Assembly (NCBI GenBank): GCA_001796315.1
Contig: MGME01000020.1
Coordinates: 19,393-76,649, forward strand
DNA from: Chlamydiae bacterium RIFCSPLOWO2_12_FULL_49_12
GTDB lineage: Bacteria; Chlamydiota; Chlamydiia; Chlamydiales; Rhabdochlamydiaceae
Length of the DNA stretch: 57,257 nucleotides
Reading direction: 5' to 3'
Positions 1 through 14,599 of the stretch are shown in pieces (within the stretch, counting starts at the first letter, position 1; every line of letters starts with the position of its first letter). Both the position numbers and the translations under genes were made by a program. The notes under the pieces were generated by a model that was not told where the DNA came from, did no database searches, and saw only the letters and a program-made list of their open reading frames with translations.

Positions 1-19
1 ACGACGCGCTGAAAATCAT

Positions 20-3000
20 ATGCCCTCTCCAAAGCAGAACAGACCCGCGCAAGTTGAGAAGAAATCTCCATCACAGTACCCTTATTGCTTGCAGAAGAGA
101 AAATCACCCAAACAACATAAGGTAAAATTTTATTTGGAACAAGAGCTCAACGACAAGATCATATTAAAAGGGGTCAAGGTACACAATCTGAAAAGAGTCT
201 CTCTTTCCTTGCCGCGCAATGAACTCATCGTCTTTACCGGAGTCTCCGGTTCGGGGAAGAGCTCCTTGGCCTTCGATACGATCTATGTCGAAGGGCAACG
301 GCGCTATCTCGAATCTCTCTCAACCCATGCCCGCCGCCACCTCCCCGCACTCCCCAAACCCGAAGCGGAAGCGATCCTGGGAATTACTCCAACCATTGCC
401 ATCGAACAAAAAGGGACCATAAAGAGTCCCCGCTCAACCGTCGGCACTTTGACTGGAATCTACGACTATTTACGGATTCTCTTTGCTCGCGCCGGGACTC
501 CCCACTGCCCGCTTAGCAAAGAGGCGATACGGCCACAAGGCGCATCGGAAATCTTAGAGAAGATCGAAGCCCTTCCACAGGGGACAAAACTCCTCTTTAC
601 CGCTCCCTGGATGCGCGGGAAAAAAGGGGAATTCAAAGAGGAGTTTTCTGAACTTTTGCGCCGCGGATTTACCCGCCTGCGCGTCGACGGCTCTCTTGTG
701 GACCTCTCCGAAGAGATTTCCTTAGACCCAAAGGTCTCTCATGACATCGATTTTGTCGTCGATCGCATCTTGCTGACAAAGGAAAATCAAAAAAGAGTGA
801 TTGAAGCTGTCAAAAAGGGGCTCGAGCTCGGTAAAGGCATGCTGAACGTCGCCACCGGAAAAGAAGAGCTCTTCTTTTCCGAGCACGGATTTTCGAAAAC
901 GTCGGGACTCTCCTATCCTCCCTTGGAGCCGCAGGACTTCTCCTTCAACCATCCCAAAGGCGCCTGTCCTTTTTGCCAAGGCTTGGGGGAGGCTCAACAT
1001 TTTATTCTCGAAAAAATCATCGACTTCGATAAGAGCCTCTCGGAGGATTGCTTCCTTGTTGGAAGCTCATACCAAACGGTCCGTTTTGGCAATATCTGCC
1101 GCAATCTGGCCAGGCTCTTTGACTTCCATGTCACTACCCCCTGGAAAAAACTCTCAAAAAAAGCTCAAGAGGTCTTACTTCATGGAACCGAAGAGAAGGC
1201 TCTTCGCATGCTCTTTGTCCACCCTGAAAAAGGGAGTCGCTGGATCGAATATGTCAGATGGCGCGGCGTTCTGCAGGAGGCCAAAGAGAGGTTCCTTGCA
1301 GCCGCCTCGGAGAGCTACAAAGAAAAAATGCGCACATTCATGGAAGAGAGCGTCTGCCCGGAATGCGGGGGAGCGCGCATCGCGCCCTATCCGGCAGCTA
1401 CACTTTTTAAAGGAAAAAAGATCTTTGAGCTCACCGCCCTTCCCCTAGAAGAAGCCGCTCTTTTTTTTGAACGCCTTACGCTGACAAAAAAAGAGGCTTT
1501 AATCGTTGAGGAGGTGGTCAAGGAGATTTACCAGAGGCTCCTCTTTTTAAAAGGAGTCGGCCTCCACTACCTCTCACTCGATCGCGCCACTTTTACACTC
1601 TCCGGAGGAGAAGCGCAGCGGGTGCGTCTGGCCTCTCAGCTTGGGTCAGGCCTTGTCGACGCCACCTATATCCTAGATGAACCCTCCATCGGGCTCCACC
1701 CTTCCGACCACCACAAACTAATCGAGAGTTTAAAGAGACTAAGAGATCGCGGAAACAGCGTCCTTGTCGTCGAGCATGATGAAGAGATGATCCGCGCCGC
1801 AGATACCATCGTCGACATCGGTCCATTGGCAGGAGAAAAAGGAGGAGAGATCCTTTTTCAGGGAGATCTCCCCTCTCTTTTGCGGACAAAAACATCCTTG
1901 ACTGGCGCTTACCTCTCTTTGCGCAAAACCATCCCCATACCCGGCATGAGAAGAAAAGGTACGGGAAGGAGTCTGGAACTTCTAGGCGCCACCCACCACA
2001 ACCTCAAAGACGTCTCTCTCTCTCTCCCCCTGGGATGTTTTCTGGCCGTCACCGGAGTCTCGGGATCGGGAAAATCATCTCTTATCGTCGACACTCTCTT
2101 TCCCGCTCTGTCCAACCATCTCCACCACACGCATTTGAAGGGGGGGCGCTATCTTCAAATAAAGGGAATAGAAGGTTGCGATAAGGTGATTGCCATAGAC
2201 CAGTCTCCCATTGGAAAGAGTTCCCGTTCCAACCCGGCGACCTATATCAAACTCTTTGACGAGATCCGCTCTTTGTTTGCACAGCTTCCCGAGGCAGCTG
2301 CCTTCGGTTTCAGGGCGGGAAGATTCAGCTTTAACGTCAAAGAGGGCTCCTGCCTCCACTGCCGCGGCATGGGAGAGGTCAAAATCGACATGGACTTTCT
2401 TGAGGACGAATGGATCGTCTGCCCCCACTGCAAGGGAACGCGCTTTGACGAAAAGACACTCTCTTGCCTCTATCGGGGGAAAAATATCTTCCAGGTCCTC
2501 CAAATGACGGCAAGTGAAGCCTTCCGCTTCTTCGAGGCCTTGCCTAAGATTCGAGAAAAAATCCAGATGCTTCTTCAAGTCGGCCTTGACTACTTGCGCC
2601 TAGGCCAACCTTCTCCCACGCTGTCGGGAGGAGAGGCGCAACGCATCAAGCTCGCCAAAGAGCTCTCTCGCCCCTCGACGGGAAAGACCTTCTACATCTT
2701 AGACGAGCCCACCACGGGACTGCACTTCCATGACATGGAAAGACTGATTCGCATTCTAGACGATCTTGTGGAAAGAGGAAACACCGTTCTTGTGATCGAG
2801 CACAACATGGAGCTTGTCAAGACGGCAGATTGGGTCATCGACATGGGGCCGGAAGGGGGAAAGAAAGGAGGAGAGGTGATCGCCCAAGGCACTCCCGAAA
2901 CCCTTGCCGCTTTCCCGACGCCCACCGGGAGAGCTCTTTATGCCGGCTTAAACAAAAAGAGGCTTCCCTCAAAAAAAAAGAAGAGCCGAATAGAAAAAAA

Positions 3001-5788
3001 AGAGCCCTTTTTGACAATCAAAGGAGCTTGTCAAAACAACTTAAAACACCTCTCCCTGAAGATACCGCGCTCCAAGATCACCGTCTGCACGGGCCCCTCC
3101 GGATCCGGGAAAAGTTCTTTGGCCTACGATACGATCTTTGCAGAAGGACAGCGCCGCTACATCGAGACGCTCCCTTCCTTCTTCCGCCAATTCATCAAAC
3201 AGCCGCCAAAACCCCTCTTTGAAGAGATCGACGGCCTCTCTCCCGCGATTGCCATTGAACAAAAGAGCCACGCAGGCAATCCCCGCAGCACCGTGGGGAC
3301 AATCACCGAAGCGTATGACTATCTCCGCCTCCTCTTTGCCCACTTGGGAACCCCTTATTGTCCCGAGACGGGCCAAAAGATCGAGACCATCAGCAAGGAG
3401 AGGGTTGTAGACGAGCTGCTGAAACTCCCTACGGGCAGCCGCCTCCACATCCTCTCTCCCCTTTCTTTAAAAAAAGAGAGCTTTGAAGAGCTACAAGAGA
3501 GGCTTCAGCGAAGAGGCTATTTGCGCCTGCGCCTCGATCGCACCTATTTTGAACTGGATGAAAAGATCCCCTATGACAGAGGGCGCAAGCAAAAGCTCTA
3601 CTTAGTCATTGATCGGCTCGTTGTCAAAAAAGAGAGCCGCGAGCGCTTGTTGGAAGCGGTCGAACAGGCCGCCTCTCTAACAGACGGGGCCCTGATCGCC
3701 GCCCTTCCTGAAGAGGATCTCTTTTTCAATCTCTCCTTTGCCGTTCCCGGAACCGGGAAATCCTATCCCCCCATCACTTTCCATACCTTCTCTTTCAATG
3801 CGCAGCAAGGAATGTGTCTGGAGTGCTCGGGGCTAGGCTTCCAATGGGGCGCCGACCTCATGAAAGAGAGGAGCGTGATGCGCCTCACCCCCCTGCAGTT
3901 GATGGAGCTCCTCTTCAAAGAGAATGGTTCTCCTTTCTTCCAAGAACTCATGCAAGAGATCTTTATGGCAAACGGAATCCCGCCCTCCCTTCCCTTAAAA
4001 GAGCTCTCTTTGAAGCATCTTCACCTCCTTATGAACGGCGCTCCTCCTTTTAAAAGAAAAGGGATCTCCTTTCAATGGAGAGGCATCCAGCCCGCTCTTG
4101 CAAAGCTCGCAAAGAGCACTGCGCCATCCATTCGAGAAGCGCTGACTCCTCTTCTCCACGCCACAACATGCCCCTCGTGCAACGGCACGCGCCTAAACCC
4201 CCTCGCCCGCCACGTCTTGATCGACACATTATCCATTGCGGACCTCTCTTCCCTCCCCATCTCGGAAGCGATGAGTTTTGTACGCTCCCTGCCTTCCATC
4301 CCCCCTTTTTTACAAGAGGCCGTTTTTCAGCTTCAAAGCCGGCTGAACTTCCTTGATCAAATTGGACTCGGATATCTCTCTCTCGACCGCAGCGCGCCCA
4401 CTTTAAGCGGCGGAGAGATGCAGCGCATCCGTCTTGCCCGCCAGCTCGGCAGCGCGCTTTCCGGCTGCACGTACATCTTAGACGAACCGACCCTTGGGCT
4501 GCATCCCTACGACAACACACGGCTCAATGACGCACTCAAAGAGCTTCGCAACCTGGGAAATACGCTCATTCTCGTTGAACATGATCCCCTCACCATCTCT
4601 GTTGCAGATCATTTGATTGACTTTGGACCGAAAGCAGGCGCGGAGGGAGGGGAGATCACCGCACAAGGGACCTTAAGCGAGATCAAAGCCAATCCCCGCT
4701 CCTTAACAGGGGCCTATTTAAGCGGTAAAAGAACGATTCCCCTTCCTATCAAACGCCGCTCTTCCTCCTTTTTCCTTACGGTAAAAAATGCAACCCTTCG
4801 CAACTTAAAAGAACTGGAAGCCTCTTTCCCCGTCGGAGCGCTCTCCTGCATCACAGGCGTCTCGGGGTCGGGGAAATCAACCCTGCTGAACGACCTCCTT
4901 AAGCCCGCCTTCGAAAAAGCCCTTCGCATGCGCCCAAAACCCAAAGAGATACTCTTCGAAGGCGCCGGCATCTCTGGAATAGAGCGGATTCATAAACTCC
5001 TTGTCGTCGACCAAAATCCCATCGGCCACACCCAAAGGGCCGATATCAGCACCTATGTCGATCTTCTTACCCCCTTGCGCATCTTTTTTGCCGCGCTTCC
5101 CGAAGCCAAGATGCGCGGACTCCTTCCCCGCCACTTCAGCTTCAATCATATCAAAGGAATGTGCCGCTCCTGCTGGGGCCTGGGAAAGAGGAGCATCCCG
5201 ATGCAACTGCTTCCTCCTGTCCAAGTGCCCTGCGAGGCGTGCCATGGCTATCGCCTAAATCCCCTCTCTTTATCCGTGACCACTGAAGGAAGACACCTGG
5301 GACAGCTCCTGGAATTGAGCGTCGATGAAGCAACAAGTCTGCTTCCTCCCCTTCCTAAGATCCTCCGCATCCTTGACACGCTCTCTTCCGTCGGCCTGGG
5401 CTATCTTAAATTGGGACAAGAGATCGCCACCCTATCCGGAGGCGAGGCCCAGCGCATCCGCCTCAGTAAAGAGCTCGCTAAACAAGGGCGGGGCAAGACG
5501 CTCTATCTCTTCGACGAGCCCACCATCGGACTCCACAGCGAAGACATTCGGAAGCTTTTAAAGATCTTCCACAGGCTTGCAGACGCCGGACACACCCTCA
5601 TCTTGATCGAACACAATCTCGACGTCATCGCCGCATGCGATCACATCGTCGACCTCGGCCCCTTCGCAGGAAAGGAGGGAGGAGCCGTCATGGGAGCGGG
5701 CACACCCGAAGAGATCGCCCTCCTCTCCCGCTCTTTAACAGGCTCTTTTTTAAAACCCTTTCTTGCACAAAAGAAAAAAGAGTCGTAA
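20..5788 (+). CDS. uvrA: UvrA excinuclease subunit, tandem-duplicated chlamydial form
   Basis: DNA damage recognition ATPase of nucleotide excision repair, acting with UvrB and UvrC. At about 1,920 residues it is twice the usual UvrA length and holds two complete UvrA units in tandem, as known for chlamydial UvrA. Four Walker A loops are visible (GVSGSGKSS near residues 73 and 677, GPSGSGKSS near 1024, GVSGSGKST near 1611). There are four LSGGE(A/M)QR signatures and four Walker B segments of the type ILDEP or LFDEP followed by GLH. Zinc-finger pairs such as [26 protein letters not shown] and CEACHG are spread through both halves. The first roughly 45 residues are Lys/Pro-rich and unlike UvrA; the conserved part begins near residue 46. 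There is no internal ATG before it, so the start may be the ATG at 20 or a non-ATG codon (a TTG lies at 134). Confidence 0.95.
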   Translation: MPSPKQNRPAQVEKKSPSQYPYCLQKRKSPKQHKVKFYLEQELNDKIILKGVKVHNLKRVSLSLPRNELIVFTGVSGSGKSSLAFDTIYVEGQRRYLESLSTHARRHLPALPKPEAEAILGITPTIAIEQKGTIKSPRSTVGTLTGIYDYLRILFARAGTPHCPLSKEAIRPQGASEILEKIEALPQGTKLLFTAPWMRGKKGEFKEEFSELLRRGFTRLRVDGSLVDLSEEISLDPKVSHDIDFVVDRILLTKENQKRVIEAVKKGLELGKGMLNVATGKEELFFSEHGFSKTSGLSYPPLEPQDFSFNHPKGACPFCQGLGEAQHFILEKIIDFDKSLSEDCFLVGSSYQTVRFGNICRNLARLFDFHVTTPWKKLSKKAQEVLLHGTEEKALRMLFVHPEKGSRWIEYVRWRGVLQEAKERFLAAASESYKEKMRTFMEESVCPECGGARIAPYPAATLFKGKKIFELTALPLEEAALFFERLTLTKKEALIVEEVVKEIYQRLLFLKGVGLHYLSLDRATFTLSGGEAQRVRLASQLGSGLVDATYILDEPSIGLHPSDHHKLIESLKRLRDRGNSVLVVEHDEEMIRAADTIVDIGPLAGEKGGEILFQGDLPSLLRTKTSLTGAYLSLRKTIPIPGMRRKGTGRSLELLGATHHNLKDVSLSLPLGCFLAVTGVSGSGKSSLIVDTLFPALSNHLHHTHLKGGRYLQIKGIEGCDKVIAIDQSPIGKSSRSNPATYIKLFDEIRSLFAQLPEAAAFGFRAGRFSFNVKEGSCLHCRGMGEVKIDMDFLEDEWIVCPHCKGTRFDEKTLSCLYRGKNIFQVLQMTASEAFRFFEALPKIREKIQMLLQVGLDYLRLGQPSPTLSGGEAQRIKLAKELSRPSTGKTFYILDEPTTGLHFHDMERLIRILDDLVERGNTVLVIEHNMELVKTADWVIDMGPEGGKKGGEVIAQGTPETLAAFPTPTGRALYAGLNKKRLPSKKKKSRIEKKEPFLTIKGACQNNLKHLSLKIPRSKITVCTGPSGSGKSSLAYDTIFAEGQRRYIETLPSFFRQFIKQPPKPLFEEIDGLSPAIAIEQKSHAGNPRSTVGTITEAYDYLRLLFAHLGTPYCPETGQKIETISKERVVDELLKLPTGSRLHILSPLSLKKESFEELQERLQRRGYLRLRLDRTYFELDEKIPYDRGRKQKLYLVIDRLVVKKESRERLLEAVEQAASLTDGALIAALPEEDLFFNLSFAVPGTGKSYPPITFHTFSFNAQQGMCLECSGLGFQWGADLMKERSVMRLTPLQLMELLFKENGSPFFQELMQEIFMANGIPPSLPLKELSLKHLHLLMNGAPPFKRKGISFQWRGIQPALAKLAKSTAPSIREALTPLLHATTCPSCNGTRLNPLARHVLIDTLSIADLSSLPISEAMSFVRSLPSIPPFLQEAVFQLQSRLNFLDQIGLGYLSLDRSAPTLSGGEMQRIRLARQLGSALSGCTYILDEPTLGLHPYDNTRLNDALKELRNLGNTLILVEHDPLTISVADHLIDFGPKAGAEGGEITAQGTLSEIKANPRSLTGAYLSGKRTIPLPIKRRSSSFFLTVKNATLRNLKELEASFPVGALSCITGVSGSGKSTLLNDLLKPAFEKALRMRPKPKEILFEGAGISGIERIHKLLVVDQNPIGHTQRADISTYVDLLTPLRIFFAALPEAKMRGLLPRHFSFNHIKGMCRSCWGLGKRSIPMQLLPPVQVPCEACHGYRLNPLSLSVTTEGRHLGQLLELSVDEATSLLPPLPKILRILDTLSSVGLGYLKLGQEIATLSGGEAQRIRLSKELAKQGRGKTLYLFDEPTIGLHSEDIRKLLKIFHRLADAGHTLILIEHNLDVIAACDHIVDLGPFAGKEGGAVMGAGTPEEIALLSRSLTGSFLKPFLAQKKKES

Positions 5789-5824
5789 TGTAAATTTAAA
5801 TATGTACTCTTAGAGTGGAGGTCT

Positions 5825-6196
5825 ATGGGAAAGCAAATCTTTTCTCACAAAAAAATTCAAGCTCTTTGCGTCGGTCTCTTCCTGATCGGCCTGGCGCTCA
5901 TCACCTTTTTTAATTACTGGTGGCCCGGGATCATGCTCGTTGCGGGCCTTCCTCTTGCCATTCGACAATACCTTTTGGGCAAGTATTACGATGTCGCCGT
6001 TACCCTTGTGGTTTTCCTCGGAGTCTTTTTTACCGTCCAGTTTCATATTCCCTGGAAGCTTCTCCTTCCGATTCTCTTTGTGATCGGCGCCATCTACATC
6101 TTTTTCCGCGACTTCATTGAGAGCAAAGAAGAGAGCGAGGTTGAGCGAGAAGAAGATCTAGAAAAAGAGATCGAAGAAGAGCAGCACAAGAAATAG
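5825..6196 (+). CDS. Small four-helix membrane protein, function unknown
   Basis: I do not recognise this 123-residue protein. Hydrophobic segments at about residues 11-29, 32-47, 56-72 and 77-94 predict a polytopic inner-membrane protein. The C-terminal 25 residues are almost entirely Glu/Lys/Arg and should be a charged cytoplasmic helix. A clear ribosome binding site (GGAGG at 5817-5821) precedes the ATG. It lies 36 bases after uvrA and could be cotranscribed with it. It ends facing trpS, with repeat R1a filling the space between the two convergent genes. Confidence 0.8.
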   Translation: MGKQIFSHKKIQALCVGLFLIGLALITFFNYWWPGIMLVAGLPLAIRQYLLGKYYDVAVTLVVFLGVFFTVQFHIPWKLLLPILFVIGAIYIFFRDFIESKEESEVEREEDLEKEIEEEQHKK

Positions 6197-6208
6197 ACTC
6201 CTGTATAT

Positions 6209-10159
<3,951 letters not shown>

Positions 10160-10689
10160 AAAACCCAAGTTGAAACAGAGCCAGTCCCTCCCCATGGGCT
10201 ATTGCACGGTATACTTAGATCAAATGGAGCTTCCCCAAGGAGACCTCCATCCCTATACGCGGATTGAGTTTGGATGCGATGCTACCGCTGTGGTTGCTAT
10301 CACTTGTCAAAACAGATGGATCCTCAACTGGGAATACCGCTATCCGACCAAAGAGTGGCTCCTCAGCATCGCCGGAGGTAAGATTGATGAAGGAGAAGAC
10401 GCCGTCAAAGCCGCTCAACGCGAGCTTCTTGAAGAGACGGGCTATCTGGCGCATGAGTTCGTTTTTTTGGGATCTCTCTACCTCTGCCCCTCCTTTAGCA
10501 GTCAAAAGATCCATTTTGTCCTGGCAAAAGAGGCGATCTTCCATCAACCCCCTTCTCTCGAGCCCTTGGAACGGATCCAAACCCTCTTGATGACCGAAGA
10601 AGAGCTCCAGGATGAGATCCGAAAAGGGGCGCCCGTGGACGGCATCCTCTGCACCGCCCTTTATCTCAAACATCTTCTTAAGGAATAGG

Positions 10690-13518
10690 ATGACGGAATT
10701 GGCCAAATCTTATGACCCCGGGTCCGTTGAGACTAAGTGGTACGCTTTTTGGGAAAAAGAGGGCTTTTTTCAAGCAGACGCCCTTTCCTCCAAACCTCCC
10801 TTTACCATTGCTATTCCCCCTCCCAATGTCACAGGAGCGCTCCACATGGGGCATGCTCTTGTCAACACTCTTCAAGATATCCTCATCCGCTGGAAAAGGA
10901 TGAGCGGCTATGAAGCTCTCTGGGTTCCCGGAACTGACCATGCGGGCATCGCCACGCAGACCGTCGTCGAAAGAGATCTCATGAAAACGACAGGGAAACG
11001 GCGCTGTGATTTCTCAAGAGAGGAATTTCTTGCTTTCATCTGGAAGTGGAAGGAAGAGAGCGAACGCAGCATTCTCTCGCAACTCAAGAGGCTGGGGGCG
11101 TCTTGCGACTGGTCCCGTCTCTGTTTCACCTTAGACGAAAAGCGCAGCCGCGCCGTTCGCACGGTCTTTAAAAAGATGTTTGACGATGGCCTCATCTACC
11201 AAGGAGATTATCTGGTCAATTGGGATCCGATCACCCAAACGGCGCTTGCCGACGATGAGGTGGAATATGAGGAGCGCTCCGGCTCTTTGTGGTACTTCCG
11301 CTATCCTCTGGAGGGATCCGGCAGCCACCTCGTGATTGCGACGACAAGACCGGAGACCCTTCTCGGAGATACGGCGCTTGCCGTCTCTCCCAAAGATGAG
11401 CGCTACCTCCATCTGGTCGGGAAGCGCGCTCTCCTCCCCCTGTTAAACCGTCTTCTCCCCATCATAGAAGACCCCTTGGTGGATCCCGCCTTTGGAACCG
11501 GCGTCGTCAAAGTCACCCCGGCGCACGATCCCAATGACTATGAAATGGCACAGCGCCACAACCTTCCCTTAATCAACATCTTAACTCCCGACGGCAAAAT
11601 TAATGAAAACGGCGGAGCCTTTGCCGGCCTCACCCGTGAGGAGGCTAGAGCAGCTGTCGTAAAAAAGATGGAATCTCTCCATCTTGTCGAAAAGGTTGAA
11701 CCCCACTTGTTACGCGTCGGCCTCTCCTACCGCTCGAAAGCCGTCATCGAACCCTACCTATCCAAGCAGTGGTTTGTCCGGATGGCTCCTTTCAAAAAGA
11801 AGCTGCGCTCCGCTGTGGAAGAAAAGAGAGTGACCCTTCTCCCGAAAGGCTGGGAAGAGACCTATTTCCATTGGATCGACCATTTGCGCGACTGGTGCAT
11901 TTCACGCCAGCTCTGGTGGGGCCACCGCATTCCCATCTGGTACAAAAAAGAGGATCCTCAAACGATGATCTGTTTCAGCGGAGAGGGTCCTCTGCCGGAA
12001 GCGCAAAAAGAGAAAGACGCCTGGGTTCAGGACGAAGATGTCTTAGACACCTGGTTCTCCTCTGCACTCTGGCCCTTCAGCATCTTCGGATGGCCGCAAG
12101 AGAGCGCTGATTTGAAGAAATTCTATCCCACCTCCACTCTCATTACGGGACACGACATTCTCTTTTTTTGGGTCGCGCGTATGATCCTCATGGGAGAATA
12201 TGTCCTGCATCAGCCTCCATTTTCCACCACGTTCCTTCATGGCCTCATCTACGGCAAGTCGTATTGGCGCTATGGTTCCGACGGCTCGGCGGTTTATTTA
12301 AGCGCTAAAGAACGGCTTGACTACGACCTGGGAAAATCCGTTCCGAGCGAGATTCATTCTAAATGGGAAAAGATGTCCAAATCCAAGGGCAACATCCTGA
12401 ATCCTTTAGAAATCATCGACTCTTACGGCGCCGACGCTATGCGCATGGCTCTTGCCTCCAGCGTCACCGGAGCCCGTCAGATCGATCTCGACAGAAGGCG
12501 CTTTGAAGAGTTCAAGAATTTTGCAAATAAGATCTGGAACGGCGCTCGCTTTGTTCTCATGAACATCAAAACTCTCACTCCACAAAGCGCTGCTCAAGGG
12601 CTCTTTGTAAAGGCCTTGCGACTCGAAGACTGCTGGATCCTCTCTTTGTTAAATCGCACCACAATAGCTCTCAATCACCATCTCTCTTCTTACGCCTTCG
12701 ACCGTGCGGCTCTTTGCGCCTATGACTTCTTTTGGAAAGAGTTCTGCTCGGATTATGTCGAGATCTGCAAGCCCTTCCTCTTTGGAAAAGTGGGAAGCGA
12801 AGATGAGCGCTTGAACAAACAGAAGATTCTTCTCATCCTTCTCACCTCCGTGATCCGTCTTCTCCACCCGATGGCTCCCTTCATCACCGAGGAACTCTTT
12901 CAACTTCTCAAAATAGAATACGGTGGCATGCAAGCCTCCCCTGAGGCAGACGATCCCACCCAAGAGACCTTCTCTGCCTTGGCGGCAAGAGCTTGCATCG
13001 TTGCCCCCTATCCTCGTTCTTTCAAACTAGAGGCCCTAGATGAGAGCGTTGAGAGAGAATTTGAGCAGGTGAGCGATATCGTACGCACAGTGCGCAATAT
13101 TCGCGCAGAAATGGCCCTTCCGCTACCTATGGAATGCGACCTCATTTTAGTCGGTTCTCCCCAGGAGACCGCTCTTTTCCTTAAAAATGAAAAGATTGTG
13201 CGCGCTCTTGTCAAACTGGGGACCGTGCAGATCAGGGAAAAGGAAGAGCGCCTTCCCTTTTCTGCCAGCTCCTTTTCTAACAATCTCAAAGTCATCGTCC
13301 TCCTTCCAGAAGAGATGCGCGAAAAGGAGCGTTTGCGCCTGATGAAAGGCCGTGACAAGCTTATCTTCAAAGAGAACGAACTGCGTCAAAGACTGAGCCG
13401 CCCCGATTTTGTAGCAAAAGCTCCTCCTTCTCTCGTGGAAAAGACAAAGAAGGAACTCGCAAAGACCGCAAAGGAGCTTCTCGACCTGAGCTCCAAGCTC
13501 GACGCTCTTCTTTACTAA
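10690..13518 (+). CDS. valS: Valyl-tRNA synthetase
   Basis: Class I aminoacyl-tRNA synthetase for valine with CP1 editing domain, 942 residues, as in other chlamydiae. HMGH is visible near residue 52 in PPPNVTGALHMGHAL, KMSKSKGN near residue 560, and the WCISRQLWWGHRIPIWY segment typical of ValRS. The C-terminal 80 residues are a charged helical coiled coil (tRNA-binding arm). The ATG at 10690 follows the Nudix stop by one base with an AGGAATAGG ribosome binding region and matches the usual N-terminus (ELAKSYDPGSVE); a longer in-frame opening from 10612 would overlap the Nudix gene. Confidence 0.96.
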   Translation: MTELAKSYDPGSVETKWYAFWEKEGFFQADALSSKPPFTIAIPPPNVTGALHMGHALVNTLQDILIRWKRMSGYEALWVPGTDHAGIATQTVVERDLMKTTGKRRCDFSREEFLAFIWKWKEESERSILSQLKRLGASCDWSRLCFTLDEKRSRAVRTVFKKMFDDGLIYQGDYLVNWDPITQTALADDEVEYEERSGSLWYFRYPLEGSGSHLVIATTRPETLLGDTALAVSPKDERYLHLVGKRALLPLLNRLLPIIEDPLVDPAFGTGVVKVTPAHDPNDYEMAQRHNLPLINILTPDGKINENGGAFAGLTREEARAAVVKKMESLHLVEKVEPHLLRVGLSYRSKAVIEPYLSKQWFVRMAPFKKKLRSAVEEKRVTLLPKGWEETYFHWIDHLRDWCISRQLWWGHRIPIWYKKEDPQTMICFSGEGPLPEAQKEKDAWVQDEDVLDTWFSSALWPFSIFGWPQESADLKKFYPTSTLITGHDILFFWVARMILMGEYVLHQPPFSTTFLHGLIYGKSYWRYGSDGSAVYLSAKERLDYDLGKSVPSEIHSKWEKMSKSKGNILNPLEIIDSYGADAMRMALASSVTGARQIDLDRRRFEEFKNFANKIWNGARFVLMNIKTLTPQSAAQGLFVKALRLEDCWILSLLNRTTIALNHHLSSYAFDRAALCAYDFFWKEFCSDYVEICKPFLFGKVGSEDERLNKQKILLILLTSVIRLLHPMAPFITEELFQLLKIEYGGMQASPEADDPTQETFSALAARACIVAPYPRSFKLEALDESVEREFEQVSDIVRTVRNIRAEMALPLPMECDLILVGSPQETALFLKNEKIVRALVKLGTVQIREKEERLPFSASSFSNNLKVIVLLPEEMREKERLRLMKGRDKLIFKENELRQRLSRPDFVAKAPPSLVEKTKKELAKTAKELLDLSSKLDALLY

Positions 13519-13616
13519 TTATCTAATTTTCAGCCATTAAAAAATTAAATAGACAAATAAAGAGATAATTAATAACATAAAATTAAAGAAAAACCATTAA
13601 TTAAGGTGGTGTAATT

Positions 13617-14024
13617 ATGGAAAATGCTAACCCGGCAAAGGCAACCTGTGTTGCCCTTCCAAAAGAAGCTTTTAACTTTCTAAAAAAGTTGGCCAACAGG
13701 GATTTGACCAACATTCAGGAGACAACCGATAAGATTCACAACTGTTTCACCAAGCTCGAAGAAAACAAGATCAACAGCGAAGCGTTCAATCGCGACATAC
13801 AAAATCATCTCAATGAAATCTACAACTACTTGCAAGATCTCAACCTGCTCAATTTCACCTTTCCGACGCTCTTTTCCGACGATCAGGCAACGATCCTCTC
13901 CGATCTGACGCAACTGACAAGAGAGATCAGCAGAGCCTTTCCCTCCTATGAGAATTTCAGCGAATACGAAAACGGCCAGATCGGCGGAGCGGTAACCATC
14001 CTGCAGCAGCAGTGGGTAGCATAA
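13617..14024 (+). CDS. Small helical protein, unknown (tandem pair, first)
   Basis: I do not recognise this 135-residue protein. It is predicted mostly helical, has no signal peptide or membrane span, and begins after AAGGTGGTG at a good ribosome binding distance. An AT-rich 100-base stretch separates it from valS and may carry its promoter. It resembles the next gene weakly: both have a PTLF motif followed by a run of spaced leucines (here FPTLFSDDQATILSDLTQL). They may be diverged tandem copies. Such small lineage-specific soluble proteins in chlamydiae are sometimes secreted effectors, which is inference only. Confidence 0.7.
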   Translation: MENANPAKATCVALPKEAFNFLKKLANRDLTNIQETTDKIHNCFTKLEENKINSEAFNRDIQNHLNEIYNYLQDLNLLNFTFPTLFSDDQATILSDLTQLTREISRAFPSYENFSEYENGQIGGAVTILQQQWVA

Positions 14025-14048
14025 ATTTGTTTAAAAGGAGGAGTCGCT

Positions 14049-14408
14049 ATGGGTGCCTTGCCAGAAAAGAGAAGAGAGCCTCAGATGGAAGAGTTCTTGA
14101 ACCATTTTGAAGAGCTTCAAAATGACATGCTCAATATAGAGCAAATCTTAAATGAGCGTGAAAAGAGCGGCTCTTCTTTTGACACCATTGCCAAAGAGCT
14201 GGAATCACTCAAAGAGGACGCAGAGGACCGCCTCTTGGACATGCAGCAGCTCTTCAACCAAAACCCCACCCTATTTCCCAAGCATACTGAAAAGCTGCTC
14301 TTCCAATGCAATTCTCTACTGCAAAACCTCCATCCCGACTATCTGAGTCAAAAAAGGTGGTCCTTTCAGGCAAGGCTGCTGAGCGATTTCAGGAAAAACC
14401 TTAGCTAA
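14049..14408 (+). CDS. Small helical protein, unknown (tandem pair, second)
   Basis: This unrecognised 119-residue soluble, charged, helical protein begins 24 bases after the previous gene with a strong AAAAGGAGG ribosome binding site, so the two are probably cotranscribed. It contains NPTLFPKHTEKLLFQCNSLL, which aligns loosely with the PTLF region of the upstream protein. Its stop codon TAA ends at 14408, exactly where the outer arm of repeat R2a begins (TTAGCTAAGCTCGAC), so the gene end and the repeat touch. Confidence 0.7.
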   Translation: MGALPEKRREPQMEEFLNHFEELQNDMLNIEQILNEREKSGSSFDTIAKELESLKEDAEDRLLDMQQLFNQNPTLFPKHTEKLLFQCNSLLQNLHPDYLSQKRWSFQARLLSDFRKNLS

Positions 14409-14592
14409 GCTCGACTTTGCAACTTTTTGGACCCGCCTGCCTCGTCTATTTGCTCTCGGACGTTCGACCTACGGTCGAACTGGGAGATTCTTTAAATCAG
14501 GAAGGGGTTTTTAACCCCTTCCTGGTTTAAATAACTCCCCCGAGAGCAAATATCTCGAGGCCTTCGGGCCCAAAAAGTTGCAAAGTCGAGCT
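14408..14592. repeat. R2a: intact MITE-like fold-back element
   Basis: A 185-bp palindromic element. The outer arms are about 27 bp with one mismatch (left begins AGCTCGACTTTGCAACTTTT; right is its complement ending at 14592). Inside are the matched pair TATTTGCTCTCGG / CCGAGAGCAAATA, a small hairpin GTTCGACC-tac-GGTCGAAC, and a central hairpin whose arms include CAGGAAGGGGTT / AACCCCTTCCTG. No ORF fits inside. The left half recurs at 31.17 kb (R2b). It lies between two convergent genes. Confidence 0.9.
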
Positions 14593-14599
14593 AAGAAGT

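Noticed and set aside
722-5561. Many ORFs of 60-170 codons on both strands inside uvrA
   Set aside because: They lie fully inside a strongly conserved gene, have low-complexity or Ser/Arg/Pro-rich translations and no ribosome binding sites; they are frame shadows.
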